A stretch of DNA of 64,000 nucleotides, taken from Linanthus parryae. Lineage: Eukaryota; Streptophyta; Magnoliopsida; Ericales; Polemoniaceae. Under the pieces are notes generated by a model. That model saw only the letters and a program-made list of their open reading frames with translations, was not told the origin of the DNA and made no database searches. The number at the start of each line of letters is the position of its first letter. Positions within the stretch are counted from its first letter, which is position 1. Position numbers and translations under genes: made by a program. This document shows positions 20,975-29,616 of the stretch, piece after piece. The DNA lies in the NCBI GenBank assembly GCA_023055425.1, contig JALGPY010000008.1, positions 23,905,359 to 23,969,358 on the forward strand, written 5' to 3'.

Positions 20975-21611
20975 TGAATATGTGAACGTAGGTATTAAAT
21001 ATACTTTTTTGGTGGTTCTAAAAATTGATAAACCCAGACGAATCAGATTGTCTGGGACGAGTCTATTCGTCACGGACGAGCTTGTAGTCGTCTCGGACAA
21101 GTTGGTTCGTCCGGGACGAGTCTTCATTTCGTTTGGGGCGATTTGGTTCGTCCGAGATATTTTCTGTTTTTAAATTGCACGTGAGGAGGATAGCATTGTA
21201 ATTTAATAAGTTTTTTCTTTAACACTTGGGACCACTTACCTGCTAACAACTTTGTTAGCAATCAAATTACCCAACCAGATAGATTGGAAAGACCAACTTT
21301 GGCCAAGGGTATAAAGAAAAGACATGTTCAGAGAAAGGTATATATACACAAAAATCCCTTGAAGCGAGCCGATTTGGTAAAGTGTTTTTTTTTGACCAAA
21401 ATTTAGTATTGAAGTATTTGGTTTCCCCCTAAAAATAGGAGCGCCAATTTTACTTTGCACCAAAATTTAGTAAAATATATGGTTTCCCCCCTAAAATCCG
21501 ACCCAATTTAAATTCACTTCAATTTTTTTTAGAGAAATAATTCACTTCAAATTTAAAAATATATATATGCAAAATATGACAGTGTTTATTGAAAATCTAA
21601 ATAAATACAAT

Positions 21612-21866
21612 CTATGTTTCCTCTGGATTGTCTTACTTTGACTTTTTAATCCGTAACTGAGTCATTTTGACTCGGTGATTTGGATAGCAAATAATGTAAT
21701 ATTTTGACAATTTTTTCATGGAATGTAGAGTAAAGTTTACTCTACAAGACCAAGCAAATATTACTAAATTCTTGTATCGTATTGCTAATCAAATCACCGG
21801 GTCAAAGTGACCCAATGAATAGTGACAAAAAGTGAAGTAGGCTGAAAGATGAGAAACAGAGGTAGT
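21612..21866. mobile_element. Stowaway-like MITE, degenerate
   Basis: The terminal region (gtttcctctggattgtcttactttgac) is imperfectly complementary to the other end (agatgagaaacagaggtag). Internal inverted segments flank the centre: 'actcggtgatttggatagcaaat' and 'attgctaatcaaatcaccgggtcaaa'. The same internal sequence is found in the better-preserved element at 63710-63966. Confidence 0.55.
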
Positions 21867-21888
21867 AGCTGAAATTCTAAGGGCTTAT

Positions 21889-22102
21889 TTTGTACCAACT
21901 AAAAAATCTAAATAATAAGCTAAAATAATTGGAGAAAATTTTTTTGGCTAAAAATCTAAATTAGTTGAAAATTTTAAATATATTTATTATGAAATTAAAA
22001 TATGCAAATTGTGAGAGAATCTACAAATTTAGAGATTAAATAATCTACAGATTATCGGCTCAAACAAATTTTAATCGGAATTGCAAAACATTGAAACAAA
22101 CG
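21889..22102. mobile_element. hAT-like MITE, degenerate
   Basis: It begins gggcttattttgtaccaact and ends near attgaaacaaacgg. The interior (aatctacagattat..., agctaaaataattggagaaaa) is the reverse of segments in the MITE at 23498-23771, so both belong to one family. Non-coding. Confidence 0.5.
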
Positions 22103-22234
22103 GAATTAAGGGTGGGTTTTGTGTGAACTTTTTGAATTTTAAGCCGTCTTTTAAGAAATATGGTGTGAAAAAAGTCTGACACAAAATGTTCAAAAGAAAA
22201 TATGTATGAGTTCGGTTAAAAAAAAAGTTTGTAC

Positions 22235-22612
22235 GGCCCTGATCATCCCAATCATCCCCCGTCACCCTCACCCTCACCCTCACCCTCACCATCACCGCCA
22301 CCTGCTTGCAAGTATCTCAAACCACTAGAAGTCCAATCTCCAACCAAATATAAAATGGCACAACTGGGTTTTCTAGCTCTACTAATAACCCTGGATGATA
22401 ACAATCAGAAGAGAGAGTCAGTGGACACGAAAGAGCAGCAACCAAGTTGTCGTGGCAATGCCTCAACAAAGTCTACTTTAACTCCAACAATATGTGACTT
22501 GATTAAACTAAATGCGCCAGAATGGCACTATGCTGTTCTGGGGTCGATAGGTGCAATACTGGCAGCCATAATTGTGCATCTATATCTGCTCTTGGAATTA
22601 CCCGTATCCTGA
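22235..22612 (+). pseudogene. Chimeric fragment: F-box N-terminus joined to ABCB linker/TMD2, copy C
   Basis: Bases about 22235-22301, read on the minus strand, encode MVRVRVRVRVTGDDW, the N-terminus of F-box copy A (MVRVRVTGDDWAELL) with an expanded dipeptide repeat. At about 22302 the sequence switches to the ABCB relic on the plus strand, matching 7225-7520: TICDLIKLNAPEWHYAVLGSIGAI, the start of the second membrane domain, keeping Trp where copy B has Arg. The 127-codon frame from 22229 is open across the junction, but it holds only a repeat-derived PSPSPSP leader plus a fragment, so I read it as a relic. The junction records a rearrangement of the ABCB/F-box block. Confidence 0.75.
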
Positions 22613-23162
22613 CTGCATTTTGTAGTAACTTGGCTTTGTTCCCACATTTGGAAGAAATAATTAGTCACTAAGCAATAATATGTGACTGATGTAAGTAAAC
22701 AATATGCACTTAGCATTTGTAAATGACATACACTACATCATAGACAACAGTTATGGAATAGAATAACTGGTACATTTTCAGCAAAGCGGTTTCATTTTAA
22801 AGATGGAAGTGAAACCCCTGACCATTTTCACATACAAGTATACAACAACTAGAATTTTCTTCAACAATAACAACCTAAGGGGTAAGTTGCCTATACATAA
22901 CAATTGCATTACTCGCACACCTACCCTAGCGTAGAAACATTGTAGAAACTTCACTAGACCAACCGCTCGTGTCCGATGAATTTGGGAATTAGAGTGTTAG
23001 GAAGTCCTCTAGACGATAGAGTGTCCAATGGAATCACAAAGCATCAAATCTTAACAGTATACAGACAGAGAGGTCCGAAATCTAGCTCTAAGCACTATTA
23101 AATTTGAGAATATACAGGTGAAGGAAAACTGCAGACGGATTCACGGCATGGCCTTGAAGTTT
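22613..23162. repeat. Duplicated flank (copy C), then unassigned sequence
   Basis: 22613-22875 matches 7525-7760 closely (the 3' flank of the ABCB relic). From about 22880 to 23162 nothing is recognised; this may be downstream sequence of the ABCC pseudogene. Confidence 0.65.
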
Positions 23163-23497
23163 TCACATAGTGGATGCTTTAGCAAAACTATAAAACACCG
23201 ACTGCTCGTCTTGTAGAGAACTTTAGGGTTCCCTTGTTCAACCTACACAAGGAAAGCAAAACAATTGTCGCTTAAAATTTTAAAGTCGAAAATTATCATA
23301 TGAAAATTCTTGTTTCCCTCAGAAATCCAGAATCTCTAGTCTCTTACTTCATGATCAATTAATAAACTTTCCATCGCATGGACAGAATGTTCACTTCATT
23401 AGTGAGCTAACCCCTATTAGCTTCTTCTTTTTTCCTACGCACACCTTGAAACTTGCTGTCACCAATCTCTTATTAAAGCTCTAGCTGAATATTCAGT

Positions 23498-23771
23498 GCA
23501 TGTTTGGGAACCCAAAATTTAATCAGTTTTGATTAAAATTAGTAATTTAATTTTTTTTGTTACAACACTGTTTTGTAATTCAGATTATTTTGAACCAATA
23601 ATCTGCAGATTATTTAATCTCCAATTTTGCAGATTATCTCACATTTCGCAGATTTAAGCTCATACCAAATCTCTTTAGAATTTTCAACTACTTTTGATTT
23701 TCAGCCAGTTTATTTTCTCCAAATTTTTTTAGCTGACTATTTAGATTTTCAGTATTTACCAAACAGGCCCA
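23498..23771. mobile_element. hAT-like MITE in the last ABCC intron
   Basis: The left end GTGCATGTTTGGGAACCC and right end (inverted) GGGCCTGTTTGGTAAATAC are imperfect inverted repeats of the common 'GTTTGGTA' plant hAT MITE type. The interior is AT-rich (aatctgcagattatttaatctcc). The flanks 'aatattca' and 'atttcaaa' are only weakly alike. No coding capacity. Confidence 0.65.
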
Positions 23772-25849
23772 TTTCAAAGTAAAACTTCTGATAATGACAA
23801 GCATACCAGTCTTCCTTGATTGATAATCATGATGTTATCCATATTCAGCACTGTTGAGATGCGATGAGCAATTGTGATCACTGTCATGCCTCTGCATACA
23901 CTAGCTATGGTGTTCTGTATCTTTGAAGCCGTCTGGGTGTCTATATTGGCTGTGCATTCGTCAAGGCAGAGCACTTGAAAATTGTAGCATCTGTAAGTAT
24001 GGGATATCATTTGTGTATCACATGATGGATGTTTAAATTCTCACCTTAGAAGATTTGAGAAGGGCACGAGCAAGGCAAAGAAGCTGGCGTTTACCAACAG
24101 AAAATGATATTCCAGATTCTTTTACATGAATATCTAACCCGCCTGCTTCTCTTACTTCCTCTTTCATATGACATTTTTCCAGAGCTCTACAGATCATGAA
24201 GTCATCAGTTGCCTGGTGCGGATCCAGGTTAGCCCTGGAAAATCACAAACACAGACGAGCATGAAATGTCATGATGATTTTACTATATACTAGCATATGT
24301 TGTGACAAATAGCATAGAGGCAAGCACCATAAGCAAAGTAGTATCCACAATGAGAAATTCATCATCATTTACTTGCCAATATACCTTAGAGCAGAAATGG
24401 ACTCTGGGGCACAATGGAAAGATGTGAGCGAAGATCTCTAACTGAAACATCAGCTATGTTTATGCCATCCACTAATATAGCTCCTTGACTTATTCGATTG
24501 AGACGGAAAATGGCATTCAACACGCTAGATTTCCCAGCTCCTGTTCTTCCAATAATGCCAACCTGATTGGAAGTAATAATAGGGTATATTCACCTCAACA
24601 GATCATAAACTTGAACGACAGTAAAAGATTTCAAGACTTACCTAACACTAGACATAAGATGTAAGCAGAGACGCCCAGAGAAGAGTAGATGCATGAGCTG
24701 ACCTGCATTCCCCCAGCAATGATGAAACTAATATCGCGCAATGCCGCAGGGGAAGATGGCGAATACCTTAGAGTTACATTTTTAAACTCTATGTGCCCAT
24801 GAGAAGGCCAAAATGGTTCTACTTGTATGCCTCCTAGAAAAATGGAATCAGAAATTCAGAATGACATATAAAAACAGAAAATAAGAATGCAAGAACACAC
24901 ATTGTATTTATTTTCCTAATTTTCATACCTGAAGAACCCTCTCAACAGATACCATTTCCTTCTCAGTTTCAGCAAAACTTGTGAGAAAGCTTCCTAACAA
25001 ATATACAATTGGAGCTGCATAAGAAAGAGCCAAACCTACCTGTTGACAAAAGCAGGGTAAATCAATCCGCTTATATCTGATGTGAACCATTTTTGCTCAT
25101 ATGATAAAACAGTAAAGATGGCTGGGGGATTTAGAAACTTACCAGTCCCGGAGTACCCATATTAACTGGAGAATTCTCTTGCGATCCAATGACAGCCGTC
25201 AGAGAAACAAACTAGATTACAACTGCTCCTAACAACTATGACGATTCATTAGTCACAAATGGGCATAGCTGAATCATACACTGGTAGTGAAGACTACAAC
25301 TTGCACAATGAAATATGAAAACTAAGGTCTAAAGAGAGAGTTAATGGTAACACATACTTGAAGCAATATAATTGTCGAAGAAACAAGCTCAACCTTAACT
25401 TTGACTTGGATGTAGTTATTCTGGATCTCTGAACCATACCTGAAGGCATAGGGATAGCCACAGACTTGCTATCACCTCTGAGTATGAAGTTCGCTGATAC
25501 ATTGTCACACTCTCAATAAATCTGGCCATGAATGCATCCTGTCAGAATCTAATGTTAGACAAATAAGACTAGATTGACAAAAAACAAGATAACACTACAG
25601 CTTTTCGTCAATTAGTACATGGTTGCGTTCAGCATATTGCTTGTCCATGAAAATTAGCATTGAGCAAAATGTGAGAATTGAGGAAGGCTTAATCCAAGGA
25701 GTTTTAGGCATTTCATACTCCACGGAGACATGAGGAATGACGCTTTAGCAAATAATCGAGAGATCTAAAGAAAATTAAGCAGAACAGCCTCATGCCTATA
25801 AGCAGACAAAATTATGTGAAGGAGATGCAAACGAGTTCAAAGAAGTTGA

Positions 25850-26025
25850 AGCTTCCTTAAATATTTTATATTTTTGAACAAAGCCTACTTTCTTTTCTTG
25901 ATTGAGTTTATAGAACGTCATGATTAATCCTAAAGTAAATCTACATCTCCTGTCTTGAACCCGGGACCTCGTGCAGGGGCTTTCAATGCTCTTAACACAT
26001 GAGCTAGCACCCAATTGTATCTTAT
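25850..26025 (-). mobile_element. tRNA-derived SINE fragment
   Basis: Reverse complement starts near gggtgctagctcatgtgttaagagc (A box/D-arm like) and has the B-box-like ggtcccgggttcaagac about 40 bases later, followed by an unrelated AT-rich body. This is the layout of a tRNA-headed SINE. It lies in an ABCC intron. No target duplication was established. Confidence 0.55.
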
Positions 26026-26310
26026 TACACTTGAGAACAATGAAGTACGCTGGTTAACAATTTTAGAATTAGATATTTCTTATTTTAATACAATATCTAT
26101 GACAGATAATAACAAAACAACATGTCAGCTTCAAAACAATTAAGCCTCGAATTACCTCAGACTTGAAGGCCCTTATAGTTGAAAATCCATCTAGTATCTC
26201 ACTGAAAGATGCATAAATTGGAGAATGGGAACACTGTCGAGCCCTCGCAAGTCGCGTGATGTTGACCTGTAGTAGAACTGGAGACAGTTTAGTTTCAACG
26301 GAAAGATACA

Positions 26311-26365
26311 TATTTTCAATGTAGTTGGTAAAAATACGCATGTAGCCATTTCTCGGAAGTAATCT
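26311..26365. repeat. 55-bp direct repeat, copy 1
   Basis: A 55-base segment (tattttcaatgtagttggta...ctcggaagtaatct) recurs at 29111-29165 with two mismatches. The pair encloses the gag-only LTR element plus about 520 bp of other sequence. Confidence 0.9.
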
Positions 26366-26975
26366 CTGCTACTAAAAAGAGCGAAGGACTTATGAGTTTT
26401 TAACCACTTCAAGTGTTTTTTCACTTGGAGTGTTTCCTACTTGTTAGGTGTCTTGATTCCTTAGTAGGCAAGGAAAGAAAAGTCAAATAAAGGTTTTGGA
26501 AACATTGTGAGGCGGTGTGGGTTTGGCTTATGACAAATTTCACCGCCCCACTATACAGGTGTATAAAAGGGATGCTTTTGGCTCCATAATGGACACACAC
26601 ACGCACCAGAGAGTAGCAACAAGCATACACAGGTTGAGATCTTGAGTGCTAATTGTTTTCAGTGTGTGTCGAGTTGGTTGTAATTGGGTTCGTTTCTCTC
26701 TAATAAAATCGGGCTTTTGGGTCATGGAGGTAGCTAGCTAATAGCTAGTGAACCACGTTAATACTTGTGTTCTTGTGTTATCGTTTATATCGTTCTCAAA
26801 GCTAGGTCCAGATCATAACAAACTAGTATCAGAGCCAGGTTTCGATGTTCCAAGATCAAGGTGGAGCTAAAGAGCTAGGGTTTCACAATCCGTGAAATTC
26901 ATAGCTAGGGTTTCGCGATCAAAGGTGGAGCACCCGTTCGGGGGTTACGGATCTGAACTAGGAGCTGCAGAGAAG

Positions 26976-27746
26976 ATGACCGGGGGGATGACCAAGATCG
27001 ACAAGTTCACGGGGAGAAACAGCTTCAGCTTATGGCAGATCAAGGTACGTGCTTTGTTGAAGCAGCAATGCCTGTGGTTGCCATTTGCGGAAGATAAACA
27101 GGGGGATTCGACAACCACCAAGGAGTACAAGACGATGGAGGAAAGAGCACACTCAACAATCATGTTGTGTTTGGCGGACGACGTGATCACAGAGGTTGCG
27201 GATCAAGAGACGGCTGAAGGACTATGGAACAAGTTGGAGAGCCTCTACAAGACGAAGTCGCTCACCAACACGTTGATGTTGAAGCAGCAGTTGTTTGGTC
27301 TACGCATGGGGGAAGGTACGGATCTAAGAGATCACTTGGATCGTCTTAATACTATTTTGCTTGAGTTGCGAAACAGTAATGAGAAGATAAGTGATGAAGA
27401 TGCCGCACTGATTTTGTTGGTGTCTCTACCACCGTCTTATGAGGGGTTTGTGCAGTCTGCTTGTGCTGGAAAAGAGACTCTCACGTTGGAGGAGGTGAGA
27501 TCTGCTCTTCACACAAGGGACATGCGGCGCAGGGCCGCGTATGGGGAGTACGACGTTCCGGGTTCGGGCGCATTCATGGTGTCCAAAGGGGGTTATCGTA
27601 AGAGGAAGAACAAGGGTTCTAAATTGCCAAACGACGTCTGTGCACTGTGTAAAGAGAGGGGTCACTGGAAGAGGGAGTGTCCGAAGAAGGCATCTGCAGA
27701 TCTGGCTGTAGATGCAACAGCTTCGGAGGTTGACTACGTCCTCTAA
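26976..27746 (+). CDS. Copia-type Gag (UBN2 domain plus CCHC zinc knuckle)
   Basis: An intact frame; I choose ATG 26976 (MTGGMTKIDKFTGRNSFSLW), the usual Gag beginning, giving 256 codons. The frame stays open upstream to 26892, but that is leader. Family landmarks: F-x-G-x-N-[FY]-x-x-W near the start (FTGRNSFSLW), the LWNKLESLY block in the middle of the UBN2/retrotran_gag_2 domain, LLVSLPPSYEGFV, and a C-terminal CCHC knuckle CALCKERGHWKREC. The frame ends shortly after the knuckle (VDYVL) where autonomous copia elements continue into protease. Gag builds virus-like particles and binds RNA. This copy may still make protein, so it could package its own or relatives' RNA. Confidence 0.85.
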   Translation: MTGGMTKIDKFTGRNSFSLWQIKVRALLKQQCLWLPFAEDKQGDSTTTKEYKTMEERAHSTIMLCLADDVITEVADQETAEGLWNKLESLYKTKSLTNTLMLKQQLFGLRMGEGTDLRDHLDRLNTILLELRNSNEKISDEDAALILLVSLPPSYEGFVQSACAGKETLTLEEVRSALHTRDMRRRAAYGEYDVPGSGAFMVSKGGYRKRKNKGSKLPNDVCALCKERGHWKRECPKKASADLAVDATASEVDYVL

Positions 27747-27884
27747 GTCCCGTTGGGGGGCATGAAATCCGTGCTCTTGACGAGGAGGCGGATTTGGCAT
27801 GGGGGAGTCTCTGACAAGGGACACGCCACGTGTGAGACGTGCAAGGGGGCGCGTATGAGGCGCGCAAGGGGGCAATATTACAGG

Positions 27885-28170
27885 AATTCGGTGGGAATTG
27901 GAGCAATCTCGCAAAACGTTGCACGAATTCAGCGGAAATTGGAGCAACGTGCTGGGGGGGTTTGTTGTAGGGACTCGGTGGGAGTCGGAACAACAAAGGA
28001 ATTTGTTGTAGGAACTCAGCGGGAGTTGGAACAACAAACAGGGGTTTCGATTGCAGGAACTCAGCCGTAGTTGGAGCATCGATAGGGTTCGATTGCAGGA
28101 ACTAGACGGGAGTTCGAGCATCGCTGGGGGCACTCGTTGCAGGAACTTGGCGAAGTTGGAGCAACTTGTG
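27885..28170 (+). repeat. Stem-loop-like repeat array after gag (element 1)
   Basis: About six diverged units of 41-46 bp, each reading like TTGTTGTAGGAACTC..GGGAGTTGGAACAACAA. The left and right ends of each unit are complementary (TTGTTG/CAACAA; GAACTC/GAGTTG), so each could fold into a short hairpin. Clear units begin near 27959, 28000, 28046, 28089 and 28131, with two weaker ones before. The array is preserved in the sister element at 30725-31015. Confidence 0.75.
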
Positions 28171-29011
28171 ACGTGAGGGTTTTGCATACAGCTGCGAAAC
28201 GTTTGGGGTTGATTATTGGAGAGAAGCATCAGTTCAGGTTCAGGTTGCTGAGATGATTCAAGACAAGGTGAAGATTTGTTAGGTGTCTTGATTCCTTAGT
28301 AGGCAAGGAAAGAAAAGTCAAATAAAGGTTTTGGAAACATTGTGAGGCGGTGTGGGTTTGGCTTATGACAAATTCCACCGCCCCACTATACATGTGTATA
28401 AAAGGGATGCTTTTGGCTCCATAATGGACACACACACGCACCAGAGGGTAGCAACAAGCATACACAGGTTGAGATCTTGAGTGCTAATTGTTTTCAGTGT
28501 GTGTCGAGTTGGTTGTAATCGGGTTCGTTTCTCTCTAATAAATCCGGGCTTTTGGGTCGTGGAGGTAGCTAGCTAATAACTAGTGAACCACGTTAATACT
28601 TGTGTTCTTGTGTTATCGTTTACATCGTTCTCAAAGCTTGGTCCAGTTCATAACACTACTTTTTACCGAATACCAACAATACCCCTAAACTAATTATTGA
28701 CGAGCAATTGAATGATTATCATTTTCAAACAAAATTAAATGGTTAAACCCACAGTTATTGCTTGCTAAGTTACTGACCCAAGCCGTTTCCTTTTTTCTTT
28801 CCTCTATACTCAACTGAGTGATTTTGGGTTCATCCACCATTGACTTCAAAGGGTATGTGAAAAGGCAGCACCGCCTATGGAAAGAACTCAGCCCGACCCC
28901 GCAAAGAACCCAGCCCGATCTCGCGCAGCATCCGGTTGCAGCACGCCGGCCAGAAGCTGACCAGCCCACCTTCTGACGCCATCGCACTTGCCAGCCTCCC
29001 AATCCAGGTTT

Positions 29012-29012
29012 C

Positions 29013-29051
<39 letters not shown>
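29012..29051. repeat. (CT)n microsatellite
   Basis: Twenty uninterrupted CT dinucleotides. It sits between the gag-only element and the second 55-bp repeat copy, in sequence of unknown origin. Confidence 0.95.
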
Positions 29052-29054
<3 letters not shown>

Positions 29055-29110
29055 CGACCATCAACTGGGTCGAATCTATTTCATGTTTATTGCACATGCG
29101 ATTGTTTTGA

Positions 29111-29165
29111 TATTTTCAATGTAGTTGGTAAAAATCCGCATGTAGCCTTTTCTCGGAAGTAATCT
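29111..29165. repeat. 55-bp direct repeat, copy 2
   Basis: Partner of 26311-26365, with two differences over 55 bases. It marks the right-hand edge of the inserted or duplicated segment in the ABCC intron. Confidence 0.9.
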
Positions 29166-29616
29166 AATATAAATGTTTCAAGAGAAGTTCAATTTGAAAA
29201 GATGATCAATTGTTTCTTCAAATTAGCAGGGCTAAAAGTATCACTGCAAGACAATATATATCAATATTCTCGGGAGGTATCACCTATCGTTTAAGTGATG
29301 AAGCAGATTTCAGAGACCAGTATATGTATAGCACCACCCTAACAAAATATTCCTGGATATATATCCTTCAATGGCCAGTGCCACCTACTAGATTAAAAGA
29401 TTCATCATGTATACTGAATATATTTATAGGGCATAACAAGTGCAGTATCTATATATGCATGGATATATACAATATTAGGTCCGGGATTTAAACATTTACT
29501 GAAGTTTCTTTTCATTTCCCATATTCTTCTACAGTATCTTTCCGGTTTTCCTTCAACTTCAGACAAAATTTCTACCTCCGAGCATATTACTCAAGAAGTC
29601 TTTTTAAGTTTATGAG
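29166..29616. other. ABCC intron sequence, no feature
   Basis: AT-rich, no recognisable exon or transposon end. Presumably original intron sequence continuing from the 55-bp repeat. Confidence 0.4.

Larger units (their letters stand above)
18872..21160. mobile_element. Foldback DNA element with long inverted ends, no transposase
   Basis: The left arm (about 18872-18985) and right arm (about 21022-21160, inverted) share blocks such as GAACCAAATC..CCCAAACGAA, ACTCGTC.CCGACGAA and GGTTCGTCCCGGACAA, ending inward at CGTCTGGGTTTGTC. A further arm-like copy is at 19146-19206. The arms are related in style to the CTCGTC motifs of the adjacent MULE, suggesting a non-autonomous relative. The interior has three tRNA-like modules, an 82-bp tandem array and TTTAGGG-type repeats. 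No coding region. Exact ends and target duplication were not determined. Confidence 0.6.
26442..28655 (+). mobile_element. Gag-only non-autonomous copia-type LTR retrotransposon
   Basis: A complete 2214-bp element. The 5' LTR 26442-26820 and 3' LTR 28277-28655 are both 379 bp, start TGTTAGGTGTC, end CATAACA and differ at only a few sites. A perfect 5-bp target duplication CTACT flanks it (26437-26441 and 28656-28660). The primer-binding site after the 5' LTR (tagtatcagagcca, 26825) matches the initiator-Met tRNA type with one change. A purine tract (caaggtgaagat) precedes the 3' LTR. It encodes a full copia-type Gag but no protease, integrase, reverse transcriptase or RNase H, so it must borrow enzymes. 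About 530 bp after gag is a stem-loop-like repeat array. LTR similarity suggests recent insertion. Confidence 0.9.

Noticed and set aside
27426..28229. 267-codon minus-strand frame, Cys/Asn/Ser/Pro-rich
   Set aside because: Antisense of gag plus the stem-loop array; the repetitive 'PSSCNR' pattern arises from the repeat units.
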